This document shows, one piece after another, positions 1 through 8,642 of a stretch of DNA of 64,000 nt. How positions within the stretch are numbered: position 1 is the stretch's first letter; each line of letters starts with the position of its first letter. This DNA is from Bifidobacterium scaligerum (GTDB lineage: Bacteria; Actinomycetota; Actinomycetes; Actinomycetales; Bifidobacteriaceae): NCBI RefSeq assembly GCF_002802865.1, contig NZ_PGLQ01000006.1, positions 1 to 64,000 on the forward strand, read 5' to 3'. Position numbers and translations under genes: made by a program. The notes under the pieces are model-generated. The model saw only the letters and a program-made list of their open reading frames with translations, did no database searches and had not been told where the DNA came from.

Positions 1-35
1 TCGATAGGGTGTGGGAGAGTAGCACGCCGCCGCAT
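1..35 (+). rRNA. rrf: 5S rRNA, 3' end only
   Basis: The first bases (GGTGTGGGAGAGTAGCACGC, followed by CGCCGCA) match the conserved 3' end of actinobacterial 5S rRNA, where the GTGGGAGAGTA segment precedes the closing stem. The rest of the gene and presumably the whole rRNA operon lie to the left of the window. The exact 3' end is uncertain by a few bases. Confidence 0.75.
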
Positions 36-46
36 TATTCTTGTGA

Positions 47-76
47 GGGGGAGCCTGTACAGGCTCCCCCTCTTTT
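47..76 (+). terminator. rRNA operon terminator
   Basis: A perfect 10-bp stem (GGGGGAGCCT / AGGCTCCCCC) closes on the four-base loop GTAC and is followed by TCTTTT. It sits directly after the 5S rRNA tail, so it most likely ends the rRNA transcript. Confidence 0.85.
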
Positions 77-331
77 CTCATATTCCGCACGCTCCTTCCC
101 GGCAGGCCGACAGGACGACGAAGCCCGACAGGAGTTTTCCTCTCGTATCCGGGGCTACGGGGACTGGACTTACGCAACCATACAACCCAGCACAATCGAT
201 GCCGCTATCTGTTGCCGTTGGGTGCGTCGTTAGGCGCTAAGCCTGTCGCCGGTTGCATCTGTAGCCCGCAGCCGACTTGCGTCCGACAACGTCCGACAAT
301 GTGAACGGCAGTCAGTACACTGGGCACTGCT
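77..331. other. gene-free spacer after rRNA operon
   Basis: I see no convincing gene here. Two short overlapping open frames on the plus strand lack ribosome binding sites and resemble no family I know. Confidence 0.5.
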
Positions 332-583
332 ATGCACTACTTCACCCCAAAACGATGCACTACGTCGAACAAAATCATGTATCACGACAAGGCACAGGCC
401 CAACGTGCTGCCGATCAGAGCCTGATCGAGCGCGGGGCCGAGCTATGGGTGTATCGCTGTGAATACTGCGGCCAGTGGCACCTCACTCATCGTGATCCGG
501 ATATGAGCTACCGGCGTGTGCCGTTCAATCAGGAACTGAAGCCGCATAGCCGCAAAAAAGGGTACAAGCCGCGTCGTCGATAA
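332..583 (+). CDS. small CxxC zinc-ribbon-like protein
   Basis: An 83-residue basic protein. It has a lone Cys near the N-terminus (residue 9, in KRC), a central YRCEYCGQWHLTH block (CxxC then W-H-L-T) and an Arg/Lys-rich tail. This arrangement recurs in small actinobacterial and actinophage proteins that are probably zinc-binding and nucleic-acid-associated; no function is established that I know of. I chose the ATG at 332 because it keeps the first Cys; an alternative ATG lies at 380. Neither has a clear Shine-Dalgarno, so the transcript may be leaderless. It converges on the YhgE gene, with only 5 bases between the two ends. Confidence 0.6.
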   Translation: MHYFTPKRCTTSNKIMYHDKAQAQRAADQSLIERGAELWVYRCEYCGQWHLTHRDPDMSYRRVPFNQELKPHSRKKGYKPRRR

Positions 584-588
584 CGCCC

Positions 589-2913
589 CTACATCACCTT
601 GGTGCTTTCCAGGTTGCGAATAATCCAATCATTCAGTCGAATCACCGGTTTGCGCAGCATCAGGCCGAGCAGGAGCGAGGGAATGAGGAACAGCGCCAGT
701 TTGCCCATCGCCACCCAATATTCCATGCCGTACGAGCCCGCCATGGCCGAATGCATCGCGTCCACGGCATAGGGGAACAGCAGCCAGCGGGCTACGATCT
801 GGAAGAACGGCGGCAGCGTCTCAATGGGGAACGTACCGCCGGAGCCAGCCACCTGCATCACCAGCAGCACCACGGCGATGGCCTTGCCGATATCACCGAA
901 CGAGACGGTGAGCGTATATACCAGATTCGAGAACACCAAGGCGGCCAGCCATCCGACCAGTATGAACTGGAATGGATGCTCGCATTGCACGCCGAGGTAG
1001 AACATATCGCCCAAGCACACCAGTGTGCCCTGCAGCAACGCCAGAAATCCGAAAATCATGTATCGTCCGAAATACTCGTGATGCAGATGCAAACCGAACT
1101 GTCGCGCGTTGCCCGGGGACTCGGCACGAGGCTTCTTCAACACGTCCAACGCAGCGGCAGGGCCGGCGGCGCGTCCGGCGATCATGGCCTCACGCAGGCC
1201 CATTTCGCTGCCTAACGGCAGCTTGTTGCCAAGACCTAAGATGCGAGCCTTCTCATGGTCGGAGATGGATACTTTGAGCATGGCCACCAGAATGATCGCG
1301 CCCACCCAGATCGACAGAATCGTATAGAACGGTGCCATGGCGGAACCGTAATTGGCTACTGGGTAGAGAGGGATGCGATCGACCGCCACCGGTGCGGACA
1401 GCATCGAGGCGAGCGTGGAGGAGTCGGCGGACGTGATGGACGAAAGATCCGTACTGGCGCCGCTGGTCAGCCCGGAGAACTTCATGGCCAGATCGTTGAG
1501 TTTCTTTGATGATTTGTTCAGTGCTTTGGACATGGTGCCCATCGTGGACTGAATGTCGCTGATATTGCTGGCCACGCTGCCGCTAAGCCCGGAAACGCTG
1601 CTTACTGTACCGGCCAGTCCATCAATCACATTGCCTGCCTGATCGGTCACGCTGTCCATCGAGGAGGCGAGCGTGGCGAGCTGCGGCTTAAGCGTCTGCT
1701 GATAGGTGTTGGCCGCCTTGCTGACCGATGCACGGGCCGAGGCAACGGAATTTTTGAGCTGTTGCCGTGCGGTTGCAGCGTCCGCAGTACCGGTTGTGAC
1801 CTGCTGTGCGGCATCGCCCAATGCGTCGGCGGCTGATTGCAGCTGTGTCTGAGCGTCCGCGGCTTGAGCCGAGGCTTTGGTCAGGGCGTCCTTCACGGTT
1901 TGATTGCTGCTGGAGTCAGCCAACGACTGCAGGGCGGCGGCGTAATCGCCGAATGAGCTGGCCTGCTGCTGCACTTTGGTCTGCATGTCGGTCAGTGCGC
2001 CGGAAACCTGCGTGGACTGCGAGTTGATGTCGGTGAACGCCGAATCAAGCTGTTTATCGATGCTGACGTACGCATTGTCAGCTTGCGTCAGTGCGGTGCC
2101 TATGCTGTCGGCCGCGCCAGACAGTGCCGTGCTCAGGCTGGTGGTACCGGATTTGGCCTGACCGATGGCTTTTTTGGCGTCGGCCGCAGCAGAACCGGTG
2201 GAGCCGAGCAGGGCATTGGTCGAGGTGATGATGCCGTTCGCCGCTCCCAACAGTCCCGAATACGAGTCGACTTGTGTGGCCGCGCTGCTCAGTTGCGTGG
2301 CCATGGCGGTGATATGCCCGGTGGCGTTGCTGACGTACTGGGCCATCTGTGGGCTTTTCGCGTATTCAGCCACGTTGGAGGCCATATCGAGCGCCACACT
2401 GGCCAGTGTTTTGACGAACATCTGATCAATGGTGGTGGCCACGGTATCCGCACCGGCATCGGTAATATGCGGGGCGATCGGATTGATTTTCTCGTTGAGA
2501 TAGTATTCGAGCTTGGCGTGCTTGATCTTGGGGGAGAACAGCGTCATCATATCCGAGCTGAACGTTTTCGGGATTACCAGCGCCGCATAGTATGTGCCGG
2601 AATATACGCCGTCAACGGCTTTGTCTCGATCCACGAACTGCCAGTCGAGGTCATGATTGGCCCGCAGTGCGTTGGTGACCGTCTCACCCACGTTAATCGG
2701 CACGGGAATGAGATCGGACTTATATCCCTTATCCATATTGGCTACCGCGACCTTGAGAGCCTTGGTGTTGCCGTACGGATCCCAGCTGGCGGCAATGTTG
2801 TACCAAGCGTACAGAGCCGGCACAATGACCAGTCCCACGGCCACGACGACGGCGATCACGTTGCGCGTGGCCTGACGCACGTCGCGGGTGAAGATATGCC
2901 AAATGAGTTTCAT
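589..2913 (-). CDS. YhgE/Pip family membrane protein
   Basis: A 774-residue protein of the YhgE/phage-infection-protein (Pip) family. One transmembrane helix lies near residues 18-40, followed by a long extracytoplasmic region (about 45-520) rich in Ala, Ser, Thr and Gln that should form coiled coils. A bundle of about five to six helices runs from about 525 to 755. The helix after the KLIWHIFTRDV start and the VPALYAWYN motif are typical of the family. Family members include phage receptors and type-VII-secretion-associated or ABC-2-like membrane proteins; the substrate here is unknown. Its start overlaps the stop of the upstream homologue by 4 bases (ATGA), so the two are translationally coupled and probably function as a pair. 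Confidence 0.85.
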   Translation of the reverse strand: MKLIWHIFTRDVRQATRNVIAVVVAVGLVIVPALYAWYNIAASWDPYGNTKALKVAVANMDKGYKSDLIPVPINVGETVTNALRANHDLDWQFVDRDKAVDGVYSGTYYAALVIPKTFSSDMMTLFSPKIKHAKLEYYLNEKINPIAPHITDAGADTVATTIDQMFVKTLASVALDMASNVAEYAKSPQMAQYVSNATGHITAMATQLSSAATQVDSYSGLLGAANGIITSTNALLGSTGSAAADAKKAIGQAKSGTTSLSTALSGAADSIGTALTQADNAYVSIDKQLDSAFTDINSQSTQVSGALTDMQTKVQQQASSFGDYAAALQSLADSSSNQTVKDALTKASAQAADAQTQLQSAADALGDAAQQVTTGTADAATARQQLKNSVASARASVSKAANTYQQTLKPQLATLASSMDSVTDQAGNVIDGLAGTVSSVSGLSGSVASNISDIQSTMGTMSKALNKSSKKLNDLAMKFSGLTSGASTDLSSITSADSSTLASMLSAPVAVDRIPLYPVANYGSAMAPFYTILSIWVGAIILVAMLKVSISDHEKARILGLGNKLPLGSEMGLREAMIAGRAAGPAAALDVLKKPRAESPGNARQFGLHLHHEYFGRYMIFGFLALLQGTLVCLGDMFYLGVQCEHPFQFILVGWLAALVFSNLVYTLTVSFGDIGKAIAVVLLVMQVAGSGGTFPIETLPPFFQIVARWLLFPYAVDAMHSAMAGSYGMEYWVAMGKLALFLIPSLLLGLMLRKPVIRLNDWIIRNLESTKVM

Positions 2914-5699
2914 CGTGCGTCCGCCTTGTCTGAAGAATCCTGAGCCGGGGAATCCGCCAACACCTCCGTCGACACGTCATCCGTGCCATCCGGCGCATCA
3001 GGCTCATCCGATGCCCTCGGCGCCGCTGATGCCGTTTCGGCAACCGATGTTTCGGCAACCGATGTTTCGGCAACCGCTGTCTTAGCAACCGCCGCCTCGG
3101 CGACCGCGCTCGCCGCATGTTTGCCCGGTTCGCCACGGAACCTGCGCCACATATACCCGTTGGACATCAGGTCGCGGAATTCGTCGTCGTTCATGGCGCC
3201 GGTGCCCATCTGCGTAGCGAAGCTTTCGCGCATGTACTCGACCACGATGAGATAGGCGTCGATAACGATAATCGAGAGAATCCACGCGGTAAGCATCGCG
3301 ATTTTCTCCTGCGTGACGAACAGCAGGATCAGGAACACGAACGGCAGGATCGTCAGCAGCGCCAGACCGGAGACGATCATCAGCGGATACCGTGCGAAGA
3401 ACCGGTGCGCGCGGCGTGTAATCAGCTCGCGCAGTTCCTTGCTGTCCGAAGCCGTGCGGAACACTGCCGTAAGGCTGAGCTGGTTGTTGACCATGCTGTT
3501 GTGCTCGGTGATCATCAGATCGGTGTCGGACAGACGACGATCGAACAAGGCGTTGAGGTTCGTGGCGTACCGGCGTACCGCAAGCCCCACGAACAGAGCT
3601 ACCGGCAGATAGTAGGCGAGGTGCATCATATCGAGCCAGTAATGATTGGCGTACGTACCGGCGATCGGCCCGCGCATGGCATTGATGCCGTAGGTGAACG
3701 GCAGCCAAGGGTGAAGCTCCCGGAAGAAGTCCGGCATCATTTCAATCGGATACAATCCCGAGGCACCCGGAATCTGGACGATGACCAGAATCACGGCCAC
3801 CGCCTTGCCGATATGCCGGAACGCGACGGCCAAAGCGTAAATGATATTGATATAGACGAACGAACAGAAGATGCCGGCCAAAAGGAACAGCAGCGGATGT
3901 TCGCACTGGATGCCGAGCACCAGATTGCCCACGCATGCGATCACCGCCTGCAGGAAGCCGATCGTCACCAGCAGCAGCCAGCGGCCGAGATACGCCTGTG
4001 TGACGGTCACGCGCCTGAGCTGCTCGCGGTCCACCTCCAGTTTGTAGATGGCGATCAGTACGAAACCGCCCACCCACAACGCGAGGTTGGTGTAGAAGGG
4101 GGTGACGGCTGAACCGTAGTTGTCGGTCGGATAGACGACTTTGGTTTCCAGATTGACTGGCGTACCGAGGAAATCACCGAAGTCTTTGCTGTTCAGATTG
4201 AGTGCGTCGGCCACTTTCTGGTAGGCGGCGGAACTGTCGAGCGTGGCGATGTCGGTACGTACGGTACCTACTTCGTCCGCAAGCTGACGCATGGATTGCT
4301 GCGTGCTGGCGATAGTGGAGCGGGTCTGATCGATGGTGCTGGACAGCTGGTCGAACAGGCCGTCGGCTTGCGTCAAAGTCCCGTCCAGTGAGGTGAGGGT
4401 GCCCTCCAAAGTGCCGTTCAACGCCACGAAACTGGTGAGTGATGCGTTCAGATTCGGCATGATCGTACCGGAAAGCGACTGCCGGGCTTGACTGAGCGAC
4501 GCAAGTCCGCCGCTGGACGCGGTGCCGATCGCGCCGGACAGTTGCCCGGTGGCGTCTTTGCCGGAACTGATGAACTGGGACGTGTTCTTCTGGAACGTGC
4601 TGATCTGCGTCTGCTGGTCGGTGATGGTGCTGGACAGCGTATCAAGCTGGCTCCAGATGCGTTGGCCGACCGGATCGGTGGTGTTTTCGTCGATGCCGGC
4701 GTCTTTCAGGGCTTGCTTGACGTTGTCGATGGCGGTCTGCGTCTGGTCCAGCGGTTTGTTGAGCGCGTTGGCTGCGGAGTCGACGGCGTTCTGGGCCTTG
4801 TTGAACGAGCCGATAATCGTTCCCGCTGCGGTGTTCGTATCTACCGCAAGCCCGGAGAGCGTGGCCGAACTGTCATCCAGCGCGCCAAGCAATGTGGAGG
4901 AGAAGGCTTGGGTGCCGCTTTGCGCTTCGGAGAGCAGTGTGCCGGATTGTGCGGAGGCTGTTTTCGCGCTGGCGATGGTCTGCTTGAGCGAGGCCGTGGT
5001 GGTTTTGGCATCGGTGATGGTGCCGCTCGCCTGATCAAGGGTGGTGTTCAGATCGGTGAGTGCGGTTTGTGTGTGTTCGATGGTGCTCAGTACGGTATCG
5101 AGGTCGCCGATGGTGTCTTGCTGGGTGTCGTTGGTGGCTTTGGTGAGATCGCCGCCGGCTTTGGCGACGGCTTCCGCCACGGTCGTACCTACGGTGGAGA
5201 CGAATGTGGAGTTGATCTGTTCGTCGATGGTATTGGCGCCGGTGTCCGTGATTTTCGGGGCGATGGCGTTCTTCTTTTCGTTGACGTAGTACTTGATGCT
5301 CGGCTGTTTGCCGGAGCCGGTCACGGTGTCGGCCAAGCTGGCGCTGAAGTCTTTCGGCAATACGATGGCTGCGTAGTAGTCGCCGGTTTTGACGCCGCGA
5401 ACCGCCTGTTCCTCGCTGCTGACGAACTGCCATCCGAGTTGATGGTTGTGTTTAAGCTCCTTGACCACCTGCTTGCCGGCGTTCAACGTGCCGACCATAT
5501 CGTTGCGGGTGCCTTGGTCCAGATTGGCTACGGCGATATGCAGGTTGCCGGTTGCCGAATACGGGTCCCAGTTGGCCAGAATGTTGAACCAGGCGTAGAG
5601 CGAGGGGATGATGGCAACACCCAGCGTGACGACGACGGCTACCGGATTGCGCAGGATACGCAAGACATCACGCCGGAAAATATGCCAGATAGTGTGCAT
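2910..5699 (-). CDS. YhgE/Pip family protein with extra C-terminal membrane region
   Basis: A 929-residue homologue of the downstream protein, with the same layout: an N-terminal helix (about 18-40), a long Ala/Ser/Thr/Gln coiled-coil-like ectodomain, and a helix bundle (about 530-705). It is about 150 residues longer than its neighbour because of a C-terminal extension. The extension has two more hydrophobic helices (about 770-790 and 803-822), then a low-complexity acidic tail with a repeated VAETS motif (about 869-889) encoded by a 15-bp tandem repeat. It is the first gene of the pair; the start ATG at 5699 is followed by the family-typical HTIWHIFRRDV. The function of the extra domain is unknown. 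Confidence 0.85.
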   Translation of the reverse strand: MHTIWHIFRRDVLRILRNPVAVVVTLGVAIIPSLYAWFNILANWDPYSATGNLHIAVANLDQGTRNDMVGTLNAGKQVVKELKHNHQLGWQFVSSEEQAVRGVKTGDYYAAIVLPKDFSASLADTVTGSGKQPSIKYYVNEKKNAIAPKITDTGANTIDEQINSTFVSTVGTTVAEAVAKAGGDLTKATNDTQQDTIGDLDTVLSTIEHTQTALTDLNTTLDQASGTITDAKTTTASLKQTIASAKTASAQSGTLLSEAQSGTQAFSSTLLGALDDSSATLSGLAVDTNTAAGTIIGSFNKAQNAVDSAANALNKPLDQTQTAIDNVKQALKDAGIDENTTDPVGQRIWSQLDTLSSTITDQQTQISTFQKNTSQFISSGKDATGQLSGAIGTASSGGLASLSQARQSLSGTIMPNLNASLTSFVALNGTLEGTLTSLDGTLTQADGLFDQLSSTIDQTRSTIASTQQSMRQLADEVGTVRTDIATLDSSAAYQKVADALNLNSKDFGDFLGTPVNLETKVVYPTDNYGSAVTPFYTNLALWVGGFVLIAIYKLEVDREQLRRVTVTQAYLGRWLLLVTIGFLQAVIACVGNLVLGIQCEHPLLFLLAGIFCSFVYINIIYALAVAFRHIGKAVAVILVIVQIPGASGLYPIEMMPDFFRELHPWLPFTYGINAMRGPIAGTYANHYWLDMMHLAYYLPVALFVGLAVRRYATNLNALFDRRLSDTDLMITEHNSMVNNQLSLTAVFRTASDSKELRELITRRAHRFFARYPLMIVSGLALLTILPFVFLILLFVTQEKIAMLTAWILSIIVIDAYLIVVEYMRESFATQMGTGAMNDDEFRDLMSNGYMWRRFRGEPGKHAASAVAEAAVAKTAVAETSVAETSVAETASAAPRASDEPDAPDGTDDVSTEVLADSPAQDSSDKADAR
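3033..3093 (-). repeat. 15-bp tandem repeat inside YhgE gene
   Basis: The unit GTTTCGGCAACCGAT occurs two to three times exactly, with degraded copies on both sides. It encodes VAETS-like repeats in the tail of the 929-residue protein. The reading frame is kept, so copy number could vary without breaking the gene. Confidence 0.75.
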
Positions 5700-5856
5700 G
5701 TTGATAGCCGCCTCTTGCCGTGTGATTGATAGTGGGCTTTCCGGGTGATTGCGCGATCGCGGACTGATGCATGCGCGGATTGCTCCCCGTTTGCCACAGG
5801 TAGTCTATCCCGGTCCGTCGTCGGGGTGGGCCGGGGTCCGGCAGTGATCGGCCGGA
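5700..5856. other. spacer upstream of the YhgE pair
   Basis: This 157-bp gap should hold the promoter of the YhgE pair. I could not pick a convincing -35/-10 pair and see no hairpin with a U-tract for the neighbouring nitroreductase. Confidence 0.4.
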
Positions 5857-6627
5857 CTACTTATCCAAGGTGAATCCTTGGGCGGCGGCCTTGTCCAGCA
5901 GCGTCTTGCCGGACACATCCTGACCCGAGACCGTGGCGATCTGATCGCTGAAGGCATCCACCGGGCGGTCGGCTTGGCGCAGATCGTAATACTGATGGAC
6001 TTCGGCGTCGAAGGCGGGCAGGGCTTCGCTCAGGTCGTTCTCGCTGTCGGCCGGGTACGTGTTCTCGAAGAACTGCATGGTGCGCGGCATGCGCGGTTTG
6101 AGCGTCGGCTCCTGATCGGGCTTGCCGATGGCCAGACCCAGCACCGGGTAGGTGTACTCGGGCAGGTTCAGCAGGTCGATCAGACCGTTGATGTCGTTCA
6201 GAATCGAACCGAGGATCACGCAACCGAGGCCGAGGGAATAGGCGGCGGTCTCCATGGCGTGCAGGGCCAGAACGGCGTCGTTCTGCGCTTGGGTGAAGCG
6301 GTAGCTGGTCTTGAGTTTGAAGTCGTCGCCGGCCGGGTCGATGCCTTTGGATTCGGCGATGCGGGCGTTGCGGTGTTCGTCGATCACGAACACGTACAGC
6401 AGTGGTGCGGTGGCGATATACGGCTGGTGGCCGAACTCGGCGAGCTTGGCCTTGACAGCCGGGTCGGAGACGCGGATGGCGGACCAGTCGTTGAGGAACT
6501 GGCTGGATGCGGCGCGCTGGGCCACGGTTTCCAGCGTGGCGACGGTGTCGGCGTCGATGGCCTCGTCCTTGAATTTGCGGATGGAGCGACGGTTCAGCAG
6601 AGTCTCGATTGTTGCATTGGTAACCAT
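5857..6627 (-). CDS. nitroreductase family flavoprotein
   Basis: A 256-residue FMN-dependent nitroreductase/flavin reductase of the NfsA/FRP type. The N-terminal ETLLNRRSIRKFKDE segment is the family's FMN-phosphate-binding start, and the YPVLGLAIGKP segment near residue 165 is also diagnostic. Such enzymes reduce nitroaromatics, quinones or flavins with NAD(P)H; the substrate cannot be read here. The open frame extends 86 codons further upstream, but that part is Arg/Gly-rich, unlike the family, and overlaps the DUF4235 gene, so I start at the ATG at 6627. It is probably a separate unit from the divergently regulated genes around it. Confidence 0.85.
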   Translation of the reverse strand: MVTNATIETLLNRRSIRKFKDEAIDADTVATLETVAQRAASSQFLNDWSAIRVSDPAVKAKLAEFGHQPYIATAPLLYVFVIDEHRNARIAESKGIDPAGDDFKLKTSYRFTQAQNDAVLALHAMETAAYSLGLGCVILGSILNDINGLIDLLNLPEYTYPVLGLAIGKPDQEPTLKPRMPRTMQFFENTYPADSENDLSEALPAFDAEVHQYYDLRQADRPVDAFSDQIATVSGQDVSGKTLLDKAAAQGFTLDK

Positions 6628-6704
6628 ACCGACATTGTCCCACGGGCCGTGTGTTTCAGCCGGGAATCTCTTCTGATAGTGAAATCGTTCGGCGTCTGCC
6701 GCGC

Positions 6705-7193
6705 TCAGCGGGTCTTGCGGTGTTTCCGGTCCACCAGCGCTTGCGATCCGCGGTCCGAAAGCTGAGAGACCACCGCGCCGAAGGCGGCCGATGCGGCGGC
6801 GAACAGCAGGCTCATCGCCAAGCCCTGCGGCGCGTCTGCGGCAAGACCCTTGCGCAGGTTGCGCCGGCCCATGCCCTTGTCCCAAACCATTTGGAACGCC
6901 TTGCCGGCCACCATGCCGATGAATGCGGGTGCCGCCGCCTTGAACGCCTTGTCCAGCAGGGAATCCGGGTCTGCTTCGCGGGCCGCGCGCAGGGCGTTGA
7001 CCTTCTCGTCGATGCGGTGCAGGCTTTCGATGGCTGCGGTGGCGCCGGATGAGGAGGCCGCGGCCGGTGTTTCGACAGGTGTCTCGACAGGTGCTTTGAC
7101 TGATGTTGCGTCCGGCGTTTGGTTCGTCGACGGTGAAGTCTCGCCCTCATTGGTGAGGACGTGGTGACGTGCGGTGTGCTTTGCGCTGCTCAT
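6705..7193 (-). CDS. DUF4235 domain protein
   Basis: A 162-residue protein. The first 60 or so residues are low-complexity (Ser/Thr/Pro/Ala, with repeated VETP), then a helical region containing AAPAFIGMVAGKAFQMVWDK and a Gly/Ala-rich hydrophobic stretch (about 120-145) match DUF4235. Family members are small actinobacterial membrane-associated proteins of unknown role. The start ATG at 7193 faces the phosphatase gene at 7364 across a repeat-bearing divergent promoter region. Confidence 0.7.
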   Translation of the reverse strand: MSSAKHTARHHVLTNEGETSPSTNQTPDATSVKAPVETPVETPAAASSSGATAAIESLHRIDEKVNALRAAREADPDSLLDKAFKAAAPAFIGMVAGKAFQMVWDKGMGRRNLRKGLAADAPQGLAMSLLFAAASAAFGAVVSQLSDRGSQALVDRKHRKTR

Positions 7194-7258
7194 GGCTTCC
7201 CAGTCTAATGGTTCTCCGGTCTATGGCTCTCCGGTGTGGAGCAGAGGCGGCGTATATG

Positions 7259-7318
7259 GTGCCATATTGCGCCATATTGCGCCATATTGCGCTATCTGGC
7301 GCTATCTGGCGCTATCTG
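7259..7318. repeat. six phased 10-bp repeats
   Basis: Six consecutive 10-bp units: G(T/C)GCCATATT three times, then GCGCTATCTG three times. They lie in the divergent spacer between the DUF4235 gene and the phosphatase gene. The period equals about one helical turn, and the first half carries A/T steps in phase. Confidence 0.85.
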
Positions 7319-7363
7319 GCGAGGCATGCGGCGAATACGCCCGAACGGGACTAAAGTGGAGGC

Positions 7364-8077
7364 ATGAACGAACAGCATGCAGACGGCACCGTGGCCGTCG
7401 ATCTTTCCCGTGGCGGCACAGGATTTCTGGTGTTGCTGCGTCATGGACAGACCGTATGGAGCGAATCCGGGCAGCATACCGGTCGCACGAACATTCCCCT
7501 GACCGCAGTAGGCGAGCAGCAGGCACGTGATGCCGGGGTTCGTCTGCGTGAAGCATTCCCCGGTGGGTTCGAGGAAGGCTGTGTGTTTGCCAGTCCGCTT
7601 CGCCGTGCACAACAGACCGCGCGTCTGGCCGGCTTCGCCGAGCCGCAGACACTCGACGGCATCGCCGAATGGGATTACGGCCGCGCCGAGGGCCGCACGC
7701 GTAAGCAGGTGAGTGAGGCCAGCGGTTTCGACTGGGATGTGTGGCGGGATGGGCCGCGCTCGCTGACGCCCGCGCTGGAAGGCGACTGGGTGGAGACATT
7801 GCCGGGCGGCGAGCAGGTGCCGGTGCACGCCGGGCCGGGGGAGACACTGGAAGAGGCGGCCGCTCGCGCGCGCGGGGCGATTGATCGGGTAATGCCATTG
7901 CTGCACGACGGCCATAACGTGCTATTGGTGGCCCACGCGCATATTCTGCGCATCCTCACTTCGCAGTGGCTGGATGTGGATCCGCACTTCGCTCGGATGC
8001 TGCGGCTTGATACCGCGCACTATTCGGTGTTGAGCGTGTATAAGGGCGACAACGTCATCGAACGATGGAACGCCTGA
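7364..8077 (+). CDS. histidine phosphatase family protein
   Basis: A 237-residue member of the histidine phosphatase (phosphoglycerate mutase-like) superfamily. The catalytic LLRHGQT motif places the phospho-accepting His at residue 27. The second catalytic His is in VAHAHILRI near residue 192, and EWDYGRAEG supplies the usual acidic residue. It resembles the 200-240 residue acid-phosphatase/broad-specificity type rather than glycolytic GpmA, which has a longer conserved insert. The start ATG is preceded by GTGGAGG at good spacing. The substrate is unknown. Confidence 0.85.
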   Translation: MNEQHADGTVAVDLSRGGTGFLVLLRHGQTVWSESGQHTGRTNIPLTAVGEQQARDAGVRLREAFPGGFEEGCVFASPLRRAQQTARLAGFAEPQTLDGIAEWDYGRAEGRTRKQVSEASGFDWDVWRDGPRSLTPALEGDWVETLPGGEQVPVHAGPGETLEEAAARARGAIDRVMPLLHDGHNVLLVAHAHILRILTSQWLDVDPHFARMLRLDTAHYSVLSVYKGDNVIERWNA

Positions 8078-8158
8078 TCATGTGACGCTGCGGCGTTATG
8101 TGGGAATTGTTCCCGGTCTGCTGGGTTGCCGGTGGGTGCTGGGAATGAAAGAGGTATA

Positions 8159-8190
8159 AGCCTGTCCGCGAGTGTGCGGACAGGCTTTTT
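8159..8190 (+). terminator. terminator after histidine phosphatase
   Basis: An 11-bp perfect stem (AGCCTGTCCGC / GCGGACAGGCT) with a six-base loop is followed by TTTT. It lies 80 bases downstream of the phosphatase stop codon. Confidence 0.85.
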
Positions 8191-8242
8191 GTTGGCTGTG
8201 GTTTGCTGTTGCTGGTTTGCTGTTGCTGGCCGGCGCGGAAAT

Positions 8243-8318
8243 GGTTCATTGGTTTATTGGTTCATTGGTTCGCTGGTTCATTGGTTCGCTGGTTCATTGG
8301 TTCGCTGGTTCATTGGTT
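8243..8318. repeat. 8/16-bp tandem repeat
   Basis: About nine consecutive 8-bp units of the form GGTTCATT or GGTTCGCT, mostly alternating to give a 16-bp super-unit. It lies in the 560-bp spacer ahead of the importer 1 binding-protein gene. Confidence 0.85.
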
Positions 8319-8320
8319 AT

Positions 8321-8332
8321 GCAAACGATAGC
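8321..8332. promoter_or_regulatory. LacI-type box, site 1 of importer 1
   Basis: GCAAACGATAGC matches 10 of 12 positions of the local consensus GCAAACGTTTGC. It lies upstream of the binding-protein promoter. Inferred target of the LacI protein at 10896-11912. Confidence 0.4.
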
Positions 8333-8405
8333 GTTATTGTGTTGGTAAGGGGGATAAAAGGGCGTTGTTGCACCATTTCTGACGTGCTACTATCGCCGAG
8401 TATTT

Positions 8406-8417
8406 GCTAACGCTTGC
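8406..8417. promoter_or_regulatory. LacI-type box, site 2 of importer 1
   Basis: GCTAACGCTTGC matches 10 of 12 positions of GCAAACGTTTGC and lies about 50 bp upstream of the -35 element of the binding-protein promoter. Confidence 0.45.
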
Positions 8418-8466
8418 ATTGTGGGTAGTTCATTTAGTTGCCTTAATTTCCTAGTTTTATCTTGTT

Positions 8467-8495
8467 TTGACTATTTGGCAACATCTGTCTATATC
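8467..8495 (+). promoter_or_regulatory. promoter of importer 1 binding protein
   Basis: TTGACT and TATATC are separated by exactly 17 bp, close to the housekeeping sigma consensus. Transcription would start near 8502. An inverted repeat GTTTGC-N8-GCAAAC at 8522-8541 follows directly and shares the half-site of the LacI boxes, so it is a possible roadblock operator. Confidence 0.6.
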
Positions 8496-8642
8496 ACCAA
8501 GGCGCGCCGATAAATGCCATCGTTTGCAAAAGAAAGCAAACCATTGCATAATGAGCACTGTCGATAGTCGTAAGGGTGCCGCTGGCGGCACCTGATCCGG
8601 AAGGAATAGCCGGAATCGACGATGAAAGAGAAAGGTTCGAAG

